A stretch of 48,363 bases of DNA from positions 1 to 48,363 of the forward strand of contig JADHMO010000013.1 in NCBI GenBank assembly GCA_016779995.1, in the 5' to 3' direction. The notes beneath the pieces are model-generated. The model saw only the letters and a list, made by a program, of their open reading frames with translations. It had not been told where the DNA came from and ran no database searches. The DNA is from Flavobacteriales bacterium. GTDB taxonomy: Bacteria; Bacteroidota; Bacteroidia; Flavobacteriales; UBA7312. Each line of letters starts with the position of its first letter. The stretch's first letter is position 1. The position numbers were made by a program, and so were the translations under genes. Positions 1 to 7,260 of the stretch are shown piece by piece.

Positions 1-10
1 AAATCAATAA

Positions 11-39
11 ATTAAAAAGGGATTTGTGATCAAATCCCT
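11..39 (-). terminator. Intrinsic terminator of tRNA-Pro
   Basis: An 8-bp perfect inverted repeat (AGGGATTT, loop GTGATC, AAATCCCT at 18-39) is followed, reading the minus strand, by a T-rich tract (14-17 and beyond). It lies about 20 bases downstream of the encoded CCA of the tRNA, so it probably ends that transcript. Confidence 0.75.
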
Positions 40-58
40 AGAAAATGGAGTAAAAATG

Positions 59-136
59 TGGTCGGGATGAGAGGATTCGAACCTCCGATCTCGCGCCCCC
101 CAGACGCGCACTTTAACCGGACTAAGCTACATCCCG
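59..136 (-). tRNA. tRNA-Pro (anticodon GGG)
   Basis: Reading the minus strand from 136, a 7-bp acceptor stem (CGGGATG pairing with CATCCCG) encloses a D arm, an anticodon arm, and a T arm with TTCGAAT in its loop. The anticodon stem is CGCGT/GCGCG, with one wobble pair, and closes the loop CTGGGGG, so the anticodon is GGG at 99-101 and decodes CCC proline codons. The discriminator is A62 and the CCA end is encoded at 59-61. A hairpin terminator follows. Confidence 0.93.
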
Positions 137-190
137 AAATTAAAACTCAATTGTTATCGAATATCAAAACGAACGAATACCAAATTGTTT

Positions 191-198
191 TAACTTTG
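191..198 (+). promoter_or_regulatory. -7 box TAACTTTG for the receptor/DUF4249 operon
   Basis: This is a perfect match to the Bacteroidota -7 consensus TAnnTTTG, 29 bases before the receptor ATG at 228. A minus-strand box, TATTTTTG (199-206), abuts it back to back and could serve the tRNA. No clear TTG -33 element is visible at the usual distance. Confidence 0.6.
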
Positions 199-227
199 CA
201 AAAATAAAATTCCATTCATTATCCACA

Positions 228-2570
228 ATGAAAAAGTATCTTTTATCACTTGCCTTATGTTTGTTTGCATTGACCAATTTTGCTCAGAAAAAATACACGC
301 TTAGCGGTTACGTAAAAGACAACGAAACAGGAGAATACCTTATTGGAGCTACCATTTACCTCAAGGAAAATTTAAAAGGCGTGTCAACTAACCAATACGG
401 CTTTTATTCGCTTACTGTTGATGAAGGAAAATACACTGTAGATTATTCATTTTTGGGCTTAACTAGCCAACAAAAGCAAATCAAGCTAGATAAAGATATT
501 AGAATTAATGTTGCTCTTGAACCCAATGCCATCGTCACTTCAGAAGTAGTAATAGAATCCGAAGGTGCAGACAAAAACGTGCAGTCAACTAATATGAGTC
601 AGGTAAAAATAGACGTTAAAAACATCAAAAAATTACCTGCTTTTATGGGAGAGGTAGATGTCCTCAAAACCATTCAACTGCTACCTGGGGTACAATCTTC
701 AGGGGAAGGTAGTTCTGGCTTTTATGTTCGTGGTGGTGGTCCTGACCAAAATCTAATTTTATTGGATGAAGCCACTGTTTATAACGCCTCTCACCTGTTT
801 GGTTTTTTCTCGGTATTCAATGCAGATGCTATTAAGGATATCAACCTCATTAAAGGTGGTATGCCTGCCCAATATGGTGGGCGTTTAGCATCAGTACTAG
901 ACATCTCTATGAAAGAAGGAAACAGCAAAAAGTTTGAAGTAGATGGCGGTATAGGTCTTATATCATCAAAACTTACCTTACAAGGACCTATCAAAAAAGA
1001 TACCAGTTCGTTTATCCTTTCTGGTCGAAGAACTTATATAGATGTATTGGTTAATCCTCTTATTAATGATACTTCAGCATTCAAAGGAACGGGCTATTAC
1101 TTTTTTGACTTAACCTCTAAAGTAAATTATAGAATTTCTGATAAGGATAGACTCTTTTTGAGTGGTTACTTTGGTAGAGATGTATTTACTTTCAGAAATG
1201 CTGACCGAGGCTTTAAATTCGATATCCCTTGGGGAAATGCCACAGCATCTATGCGTTGGAATCATTTATTTAACGATAGGCTATTTGTCAATACATCGGT
1301 TATATTTAGTGATTATCAGTTCTCTTTCGGAGCAGAACAAAATGACTTTGAATTTAAACTCAATTCGAGTATTACCGATTGGAATACAAAAATTGATTTT
1401 TCCTATCTACCCAACTACAAACACAACATAAAATTCGGTTCTCACTTTACCTACCATACTTTTATTCCAGGTAGTGTAACAGGACGTTCTGGAGAAGTCG
1501 TTTTCGAACCTGAATCCATTTTCAAGCAATATTCCAACGAAGGAGCACTTTATGTATCTGATGATATTGAAGTTACAGAGGATTTAAAAATTCAAGCTGG
1601 GCTTCGATACAGCAGTTTTCAGTTTGGTGGCCCAGTAACTGTACGAAACTACTTCAAGAACGAATTGACTGGTGATACTGCCAATCATCACAGACATTTG
1701 GAGCCTCGCCTTTCCATGAGGTATAAATTGAATAAAAGCAGTTCGGTTAAAGCTTCATACACTCAAAATTACCAATACATTCATCTAGCATCATTGTCTA
1801 GTGTTTCTTTACCTACTGATTTATGGGTACCTAGCACCAAAATTGTAAAACCACAATATGGAAGACAATTTGCAGTCGGTTTATTCAAAAATTGGAAGGA
1901 CAACAAATGGGAAACTTCCATTGAAGCCTACCATAAAAAAATGGATAACCTCATAGAATACAAAGAAGGGGCATTACCTGAAGATAATACTAATACAGCC
2001 TCTGACGAATCCTTTACATTTGGTGATGGTGAGTCTTACGGCTTGGAGTTTTTTATCAAAAGAAGATTAGGGAAAACCACTGGCTGGCTAGGTTATACCA
2101 TTTCAAAAACAACACGTTACTTTGAAGAATTAAATAATGGTATTGGCTTCCCTGCCAAATACGACCGAACGCACGATTTATCCTTAACAGCTACTCACGA
2201 ACTGAATGAAAACTGGGTACTATCGGCTGTCTTTGTTTATGCTACTGGAAATACATTAACTCCAGCTCTTGACAGATACATCATTGATGGGGATATTTAT
2301 ACCGAATTTGCCGATAGAAACAGCTATAGAATGCCAGCCTATCACCGCATGGATTTGTCAGCAACGTACACTAAAAATAAAGCTAACAAACGTTTTAACT
2401 CCTCGTGGAATTTTTCCATTTACAATGTTTATAATAGAGCCAACCCCTACTTCATTTATTTCGATGTGGAAGGTGATGGAAATTTAACAGATGGTGGTTT
2501 AGAACCTAAGGCTTTTCAGATATCCATATTCCCAATTATACCATCTGTAGCTTGGAATTTTAATTTTTAA
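228..2570 (+). CDS. TonB-dependent receptor with carboxypeptidase-regulatory-like domain
   Basis: This is a 780-residue outer-membrane receptor. Residues 1-19 are a signal peptide (cleavage after TNFAQ). Residues 24-110 form the carboxypeptidase-regulatory-like (CarboxypepD_reg) fold common in Bacteroidota receptors. A plug domain follows, recognisable from LPAFMGEVDVLKTIQLLPGV and FYVRGGGPDQNLILLDE, and then the beta-barrel, which ends in aromatic and hydrophobic residues (AWNFNF). Such receptors bind a ligand outside and import it using TonB/ExbB/ExbD energy. The next gene starts 6 bases later and encodes a DUF4249 lipoprotein, a pairing seen repeatedly in Bacteroidota and likely to form one complex, loosely like SusC/SusD. 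The substrate cannot be told from sequence. The start is supported by the -7 box at 191 and by the signal peptide. Confidence 0.92.
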   Translation: MKKYLLSLALCLFALTNFAQKKYTLSGYVKDNETGEYLIGATIYLKENLKGVSTNQYGFYSLTVDEGKYTVDYSFLGLTSQQKQIKLDKDIRINVALEPNAIVTSEVVIESEGADKNVQSTNMSQVKIDVKNIKKLPAFMGEVDVLKTIQLLPGVQSSGEGSSGFYVRGGGPDQNLILLDEATVYNASHLFGFFSVFNADAIKDINLIKGGMPAQYGGRLASVLDISMKEGNSKKFEVDGGIGLISSKLTLQGPIKKDTSSFILSGRRTYIDVLVNPLINDTSAFKGTGYYFFDLTSKVNYRISDKDRLFLSGYFGRDVFTFRNADRGFKFDIPWGNATASMRWNHLFNDRLFVNTSVIFSDYQFSFGAEQNDFEFKLNSSITDWNTKIDFSYLPNYKHNIKFGSHFTYHTFIPGSVTGRSGEVVFEPESIFKQYSNEGALYVSDDIEVTEDLKIQAGLRYSSFQFGGPVTVRNYFKNELTGDTANHHRHLEPRLSMRYKLNKSSSVKASYTQNYQYIHLASLSSVSLPTDLWVPSTKIVKPQYGRQFAVGLFKNWKDNKWETSIEAYHKKMDNLIEYKEGALPEDNTNTASDESFTFGDGESYGLEFFIKRRLGKTTGWLGYTISKTTRYFEELNNGIGFPAKYDRTHDLSLTATHELNENWVLSAVFVYATGNTLTPALDRYIIDGDIYTEFADRNSYRMPAYHRMDLSATYTKNKANKRFNSSWNFSIYNVYNRANPYFIYFDVEGDGNLTDGGLEPKAFQISIFPIIPSVAWNFNF

Positions 2571-2576
2571 TTCAAT

Positions 2577-3722
2577 ATGAAAAAGTTAATCTATTACATA
2601 TTACCTCTTTTACTACTTAGCAGTTGTGAAAAGTTTTTTGAATTTGAACAAGAAGTTGGTTTTTCTCAAGAAAGTACAGAAACTAAAATTGTTGTTCAGT
2701 CCGTCATTCAAACGGGCTATCCAGCTTATGCTATCGTAACAAAAACTCAACCATATTTCTCGGCAGTAACTGACGAAACTATAAACGAACTATTCGTAAC
2801 TGATGCTAACATACAAGTATCCAATGCTGAAGGACAAACTGTTGAACTTGTTAATATAAACGATATTCCTGCGTTTGGCATTGAAGAAATTGACGCAACC
2901 TTAGACTCTATAGCAGCTTTGTTTCCGGGTTTTTACATTGAATGGCCATTCGATATCATCTTATCCCCCCCCTACAATACTATAGCCAAGTCAGGAGAGC
3001 GTTTTAATATGACCGTTGTCGTTGATGGTGATTCTCTTTTTGCCACAACTACTATTCCTAATGAACATCTTATGGATAGCTTATGGTTTGAAATTGACGA
3101 GTTAGCACCACGACCCAATCTAGGTAATTTTTGGTTTCACTATTCAGACCCCGATACTTTGGGCAATACCATAATGATAGAACATAAACGTCTAGCTCAC
3201 ACTAAAGAAGTTTTTTGGGGGGACAATCCACCACAAGGAACAATGCCTAATTCTTTTACCGTCAAGCAAACTAACGACCCTCTTTTTGCAAAGGCACTTT
3301 GGGGTTTTGTTAGAAATGATTTTGAAGGTCTTAACGGCACTTCTTTCGACACTTATTTTCAAAGAGGTAATTTAAGTTCTACTCTCTCAGCAACTTTTGA
3401 TGAGGTAATTTTCGAACAAGACGAGGAAGGCTATTTCAAAGCTGGACAAACTCTGCTAGAACACGATAAAACTGTTTACCCCGACACCGTATTGGTGAGA
3501 ATGAGTCAAATAGATAATAACTCCTATTTGTTTTGGCGTTCTGTAGATTATCAAGCTAGTAGTAATGGCAATCCTTTTGCAGAACCCATCAACTTGCAAT
3601 CGAATGTATCTAACGGATATGGTGTATTCTATGGACAGGCTGCCGTTTACTACAAACTTATTGCCAAAGAAGACACTACATATATTGAAAGATACTACCC
3701 ACTTATCACAGAAATATTATAA
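2577..3722 (+). CDS. DUF4249-family outer-membrane lipoprotein
   Basis: This 381-residue lipoprotein has a lipobox (LLLLSSC, lipidated Cys17) followed by acidic and aromatic residues. The mature part, with IVVQSVIQTGYPAYAIVTKT near residues 38-57, resembles DUF4249 proteins, which occur next to TonB receptors of the preceding gene's type and are thought to be surface lipoprotein partners. It starts 6 bases after the receptor stop, so the two are co-transcribed. An uninterrupted run of eight C residues lies inside the gene at 2965-2972, unusual in such AT-rich DNA and a possible slippage site. The ligand is unknown. The family call rests on resemblance plus gene pairing. Confidence 0.8.
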   Translation: MKKLIYYILPLLLLSSCEKFFEFEQEVGFSQESTETKIVVQSVIQTGYPAYAIVTKTQPYFSAVTDETINELFVTDANIQVSNAEGQTVELVNINDIPAFGIEEIDATLDSIAALFPGFYIEWPFDIILSPPYNTIAKSGERFNMTVVVDGDSLFATTTIPNEHLMDSLWFEIDELAPRPNLGNFWFHYSDPDTLGNTIMIEHKRLAHTKEVFWGDNPPQGTMPNSFTVKQTNDPLFAKALWGFVRNDFEGLNGTSFDTYFQRGNLSSTLSATFDEVIFEQDEEGYFKAGQTLLEHDKTVYPDTVLVRMSQIDNNSYLFWRSVDYQASSNGNPFAEPINLQSNVSNGYGVFYGQAAVYYKLIAKEDTTYIERYYPLITEIL

Positions 3723-3727
3723 ATTTG
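3720..3727 (+). promoter_or_regulatory. -7 box TAAATTTG for trxB
   Basis: A perfect TAnnTTTG match overlaps the last base of the preceding stop codon and lies 34 bases before the trxB ATG. It suggests trxB has its own promoter although it lies on the same strand just after the receptor operon. No -33 TTG is evident. Confidence 0.5.
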
Positions 3728-3761
3728 CAGGCTAAATATTGACCATTAAAAAAACCTCTTT

Positions 3762-4700
3762 ATGTCGGAAGAAATAGAAAACATTGAAGTCTTAATTATC
3801 GGCTCTGGACCTGCAGGATATACTGCTGCTATATATGCCGCTCGTGCTGATTTAAAACCTGTTGTAATACAAGGATTGCAACCTGGCGGACAGCTAACAA
3901 CCACCACAGAAGTTGATAACTATCCTGGTTATCCAAACGGTGTAGATGGCACTAAAATGATGGAAGACTTCAAAGCTCAGGCTGAGCGTTTTGATACCGA
4001 TACTCGATGGGGAATGGTTACTAAAGTGGATTTTTCTGAAAGACCATTTAAAGTGGAGATTGATGGCAACAAAAATGTGTTAGCACAAACTGTAATTATT
4101 GCAACAGGAGCTTCTGCCAAATGGCTTGGCATTCCTGATGAAGAAAGACTAAATGGTTTTGGTGTTTCTGCCTGTGCCGTTTGCGATGGTTTTTTCTATA
4201 AAGGTCAAGAAGTTGTAGTAGTTGGTGCTGGTGATACAGCAGCTGAAGAAGCTACCTACTTAGCTAAGTTATGTACTAAGGTAACTATGTTAGTTCGAAG
4301 AGACGAAATGAGAGCCTCTAAAGCCATGCAGAAAAGAGTATTTAAAACGGATAACATTACGGTACTTTTCAACCACGAAACTAAAAGCATTAATGGTGAA
4401 AAAGGTGTTGAAAGTGTAACTGCTTATAACAACCAAACTAAAGAAGAAACGGTGATTCCTGCAACTGGCTTTTTTGTAGCCATCGGACACAAACCAAATA
4501 CCGACTTATTCAAAGGTCAATTGGATATGGACGATAATGGTTATTTGATAGTGGAAGCTGGAACATCTAAAACTAAGATAGATGGTGTTTTTGCTGCTGG
4601 TGACGTAGCAGACCATGTGTATCGTCAAGCCGTAACTTCTGCCGGAACTGGCTGTATGGCAGCACTAGATGCAGAGCGTTTTTTAGCTGCTCAAGATTAA
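3762..4700 (+). CDS. trxB: Thioredoxin-disulfide reductase
   Basis: This cytoplasmic flavoprotein reduces thioredoxin using NADPH. The 312-residue length is typical. An N-terminal FAD dinucleotide motif (GSGPAGYTAA, residues 14-23) is followed by GGQLTTTTEVDNYPG, the redox-active CAVC pair (Cys138 and Cys141, followed by DG), and an NADPH-binding GAGDTAAEEA segment. The C-terminal FAD motif (GVFAAGDVADHVYRQAVTSAG) is also present. All residues expected for a low-molecular-weight TrxB are seen. It converges with a minus-strand secreted protein only 4 bases downstream. Confidence 0.97.
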   Translation: MSEEIENIEVLIIGSGPAGYTAAIYAARADLKPVVIQGLQPGGQLTTTTEVDNYPGYPNGVDGTKMMEDFKAQAERFDTDTRWGMVTKVDFSERPFKVEIDGNKNVLAQTVIIATGASAKWLGIPDEERLNGFGVSACAVCDGFFYKGQEVVVVGAGDTAAEEATYLAKLCTKVTMLVRRDEMRASKAMQKRVFKTDNITVLFNHETKSINGEKGVESVTAYNNQTKEETVIPATGFFVAIGHKPNTDLFKGQLDMDDNGYLIVEAGTSKTKIDGVFAAGDVADHVYRQAVTSAGTGCMAALDAERFLAAQD

Positions 4701-4704
4701 ACTT

Positions 4705-5637
4705 CTAGTCGGTAATTATAAAATCTGAATTCCAGAGTTTAAATTCAGCAATCTCAGGCTTATTAAAAGGTATATCCCAATATCCTTTGTAATTGATATA
4801 GCTCGGAATAAGTTTGTCCTGAACATAGCCCATCTCGACATCTACCGTCACGTTCAAATCAATTAGCCAATAATCGTATTGCATAATATACTTTCTATAC
4901 ACTACATTAAAGGTGCTTCTATCAAAATACGATACTAACTCTCGAATAAGAACTTCTTCTTGCTCGTCTTCGCTAAGGTCACTTTTCATACGACACACAA
5001 ACTCATAACACTCCAAAGTATCTTTATAAGTCTTTTTAGAAATGATGTAGTCGTAGTATTTTTGCATAGACTCGTCAAAAACAGCAAGTTTTTCTTTTTT
5101 ACTACCAGATTTCTCTACTTCTACAGAACCTGGATTAAAAATGATGACTTTAGCATCTCTTTCATTTCTTTCGTTTTGGCTATCACCATCTTTTGACTCC
5201 TCTTTTGAGCTGTATTTACTTACCTCCAAAGTGTCTTTTGGAAAAAAAATGTAGTCAAAAAATTCTGGTGTATAGTATCGGTATTTACCTCGTCTATTGT
5301 AAATTCTTCCATCATTAAACGAAGAATCTACTTTAACTACAAGCTTATTATCTGCCACCTCATAATGCCCTTGACGATACAAAAATCCAACCGAATTATT
5401 ATTGACGTCAAAAACCTCCAATTCACTAGAGTATTGATGAGGATAATAGCGCAAGTTTTTAAACCCTTGATAAAAGCTAGTATCAGATTTAACGTAGTCA
5501 ACAAAATCTTCAACACTAAAACCAGCACTAACCGCCGACACCATTACAGAATCCAACATCACGGACTTGACTATACCATCTTGTGCCGAAAGAACTGAGC
5601 TACACAGTGCAAAAAGAATACAAAACCACTTTCTCAT
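4705..5637 (-). CDS. Secreted protein of unknown function
   Basis: A 310-residue protein with a clear signal peptide (residues 1-18, ending SSVLSAQ) and no further membrane segment, so probably periplasmic or outer-membrane associated. The central part (about 150-190) is highly charged, rich in Lys, Glu, Asp and Ser, and looks like a linker. The flanking parts are rich in Tyr and beta-prone, with many aromatic residues near the C-terminus. I do not recognise a family. The promoter box TAGTTTTG (5642-5649) ends 4 bases before the ATG, so the mRNA is probably leaderless, and it sits directly behind the rnpB terminator. It converges with trxB. Confidence 0.8.
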   Translation of the reverse strand: MRKWFCILFALCSSVLSAQDGIVKSVMLDSVMVSAVSAGFSVEDFVDYVKSDTSFYQGFKNLRYYPHQYSSELEVFDVNNNSVGFLYRQGHYEVADNKLVVKVDSSFNDGRIYNRRGKYRYYTPEFFDYIFFPKDTLEVSKYSSKEESKDGDSQNERNERDAKVIIFNPGSVEVEKSGSKKEKLAVFDESMQKYYDYIISKKTYKDTLECYEFVCRMKSDLSEDEQEEVLIRELVSYFDRSTFNVVYRKYIMQYDYWLIDLNVTVDVEMGYVQDKLIPSYINYKGYWDIPFNKPEIAEFKLWNSDFIITD

Positions 5638-5641
5638 ACAA

Positions 5642-5649
5642 CAAAACTA
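5642..5649 (-). promoter_or_regulatory. -7 box TAGTTTTG, 4 bases from the ATG (leaderless)
   Basis: On the minus strand this perfect TAnnTTTG match is followed by four bases (TTGT) and the ATG of the secreted unknown protein at 5637. By the spacing deduced from the rnpB promoter, transcription would begin at the A of the start codon. Confidence 0.6.
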
Positions 5650-5650
5650 T

Positions 5651-5679
5651 ATAAAAAAAAGCTGCCCACGAGGGGCAGC
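5651..5679 (-). terminator. Intrinsic terminator of rnpB
   Basis: On the minus strand a 7-bp GC-rich stem (GCTGCCC/GGGCAGC, 5661-5679) is followed directly by eight T residues (5653-5660). It lies just after the 3' strand of the RNase P P1 helix. Confidence 0.9.
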
Positions 5680-5974
5680 AGGTAGTAATTCATAAGCCGG
5701 ATTCTGTTCTCTTTCGAGCTTCATCATTTATCTACGCTAGCTATTACTAACTAGCTTGAGCTGCCTACCCCCCGAGATTGAACGAGCAGTCCCTGTTCTC
5801 GGTATACACGACATTGCACCGCATAGAGTTTACCTGGTTTCACTACAGCCGAACTGTACTTGCTTTCTGTTGCACTGGTCCTCACCTTACGGTGGACGGA
5901 TGTTATCCGCTATGCTGCTCTATGGTGTCCGGACTTTCCTCTTAAAGTTATAAGCGATGAAGTCCATTACTACT
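5680..5974 (-). ncRNA. rnpB: RNase P RNA (compact, P3 reduced, P12 apparently absent)
   Basis: This is the catalytic RNA that removes 5' leaders from tRNA precursors. The universally conserved P4 strands are present: GAGGAAAGTCCGGAC near the 5' end (complement at about 5930-5944) and ACAGAATCCGGCTTAT near the 3' end (complement at 5692-5707). Helices can be paired by eye: P1 GTAGTAAT (5966-5973) with ATTACTAC (5682-5689), P2 CTTCATC with GATGAAG, and P3 only CTTA/TAAG. The conserved ACCAGTGCAACAGA segment is present. Against the E. coli RNA recalled from memory, the region carrying P12 is replaced by a direct join (GTGAAACC to AGGTAAACTC), giving about 295 nt instead of 377. The 5' end is set by P1 and by the promoter box at 5979-5986. 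Confidence 0.95.
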
Positions 5975-5978
5975 ATGG

Positions 5979-5986
5979 CAAAAGTA
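5979..5986 (-). promoter_or_regulatory. rnpB promoter: TACTTTTG with TTG 18 bases upstream
   Basis: On the minus strand a TTG (complement of 6005-6007) is followed by 18 bases and then a perfect TACTTTTG box. Four bases later, at 5974, comes the A just before the first P1 base of RNase P RNA. Both elements match the Bacteroidota housekeeping promoter, and the RNA 5' end calibrates the distance from box to +1 used elsewhere in this annotation. Confidence 0.75.
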
Positions 5987-6006
5987 AAAAATACTATCTT
6001 AGTACA

Positions 6007-6387
6007 ATGAAAAAAGTGATTTATACAAAAAATGCACCTGAGGCTATAGGTCCATATAGTCAAGCTATACTATCTAACAACACCTTATACACCTCAGGTC
6101 AAATTGCTATAAATCCTATTAATGGCGATTTGATAATGGATTCTATTACAAATGAAACCCACCAAGTCATGAAAAATCTACAAGCAGTTTTAGAAGCCGC
6201 TGAAATGAATTTTTCCCATGTTTTGAAATGCACTATCTTTTTAAAAGATATGAATCAATATGCAGACATCAATTCAGTATATGCAGAGTACTTCGATGAA
6301 GCCCCTCCAGCACGAGAGGCCGTTCAAGTTAGTGTATTACCCAAAAATGTAAATGTGGAAATATCTCTAATAGCTCATAAATTATGA
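6007..6387 (+). CDS. ridA: RidA family enamine/imine deaminase
   Basis: A 126-residue RidA/YjgF-type protein. These trimeric cytoplasmic enzymes hydrolyse reactive enamines and imines such as 2-aminoacrylate. Family marks are NAPEAIGPYSQAI (residues 9-21), LYTSGQIAI, the PPAREAVQV segment with the conserved substrate-binding Arg, and VEISLIAHK at the end. An in-frame ATG exists upstream at 5860, but it lies inside the rnpB gene and would add residues unlike the family. ATG 6007 gives the usual length and sits 4 bases after a weak box (TATCTTAG, 5995-6002). The stop codon overlaps the next start by 4 bases (ATGA), so translation is probably coupled to the dioxygenase. Confidence 0.95.
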   Translation: MKKVIYTKNAPEAIGPYSQAILSNNTLYTSGQIAINPINGDLIMDSITNETHQVMKNLQAVLEAAEMNFSHVLKCTIFLKDMNQYADINSVYAEYFDEAPPAREAVQVSVLPKNVNVEISLIAHKL

Positions 6388-7259
6388 AAAGAAGACAAGC
6401 CTTAAAATCGTTCATTAGTGCCTCTATCCTACCCTTTTTACCCTTCAAACAGTTGTTTGCTCAAGACGAATGCATTACTACAGATGATATACTAGGCCCT
6501 TACTTTATAGAAGGAGCACCAAACATTAGCAATATAGCTCCTGCTGTTAGTGAAGTACCACGATTATACATTACTGGCACTGTTTACGCTAAAGATTGTG
6601 TAACGCCTATTCCAAATGCTCTAATAGATGTATGGCAAGCCAATAATGATGGTGCATATGAAGATATAGACTACAGAGGTAAAATCTATACCGACGATGC
6701 TGGAAATTACGCTTTTGAAAGTATTCAACCCGGTAAATACTTAAACGGAAGTTATTACCGACCAAGTCACATACATTATAAGGTAGTCTATAAAAACAAT
6801 CCTGAGTTTGTCACCCAATTATACTTTGAAGGTGATACCTCCCTAGACATTGACCCCTGGGCTTCTGACCCCTCAGCAGTAGATAGAATCATACCTTTGA
6901 CTGTTGATGACAATTCAAATTTAAATGGTGTTTTTGATATTTATCTTGACGTTGATATAGCAACAGTAAATACCATAGACTACAATAGAAACGATATTGC
7001 TAGTAAGATACTATCCATTGCCCCTAATCCCATTTTAGAAAATTTTGAACTTAGTTTTTACTGCAACAATAAGTCGGAAGTTAGTATTGATATATGTGAT
7101 GTTATGGGACGTAAGGCAACAACATTGTATCAAAGTAGCTGCAACAAACAATTGCATCAAATACAATTAAAAAAGCCCAATCTAAAAGCTGGGCTTTATG
7201 TTGTTCGTTTGGCTGTTGACGGTAGAAAAGTAGATGCTAAGCGAGTGCTTATTCCTTAA
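6384..7259 (+). CDS. Intradiol dioxygenase-like protein with twin-arginine-like leader and T9SS type A sorting domain
   Basis: A 291-residue exported protein. Residues 1-27 are a leader with a twin-arginine-like start (KRRQALK) ending at FAQ. Residues 35-190 match the intradiol ring-cleavage dioxygenase fold: GPYF, then Tyr92, Tyr119 and the RPSHIH motif with His129 and His131. These fit the two Tyr and two His that bind non-haem Fe(III) in protocatechuate and catechol dioxygenases. Residues about 210-291 are a T9SS type A C-terminal domain (SIAPNPI, then DVMGRKATTL, then LKAGLYVVRL), which directs export through the outer membrane. The substrate is unknown and no other aromatic-degradation gene is nearby. 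The coding region for the sorting domain also contains the pgpH-like gene's terminator on the other strand. Confidence 0.88.
   Translation: MKRRQALKSFISASILPFLPFKQLFAQDECITTDDILGPYFIEGAPNISNIAPAVSEVPRLYITGTVYAKDCVTPIPNALIDVWQANNDGAYEDIDYRGKIYTDDAGNYAFESIQPGKYLNGSYYRPSHIHYKVVYKNNPEFVTQLYFEGDTSLDIDPWASDPSAVDRIIPLTVDDNSNLNGVFDIYLDVDIATVNTIDYNRNDIASKILSIAPNPILENFELSFYCNNKSEVSIDICDVMGRKATTLYQSSCNKQLHQIQLKKPNLKAGLYVVRLAVDGRKVDAKRVLIP
7167..7198 (-). terminator. Terminator of the 7TM-HD gene, inside the convergent coding sequence
   Basis: Reading the minus strand, an 8-bp perfect stem (AAAGCCCA with TGGGCTTT, 7072 replaced here by 7172-7179 and 7190-7197) with a 10-base loop runs into six T residues (complement of 7169-7174). 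It lies about 65 bases past the stop of the minus-strand HD gene and within the part of the dioxygenase gene encoding its T9SS domain. Confidence 0.65.
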
Positions 7260-7260
7260 A

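Noticed and set aside
199-206. TATTTTTG on the minus strand as tRNA-Pro promoter
   Set aside because: It is a perfect box but more than 60 bases from the tRNA and in A/T-rich sequence, so it is not listed as a separate feature.
5756-5953. Open frames across the rnpB locus, including an upstream extension of the RidA frame to 5860
   Set aside because: They lie in the RNase P RNA and encode nothing family-like; RidA from 6007 has the normal length and start.
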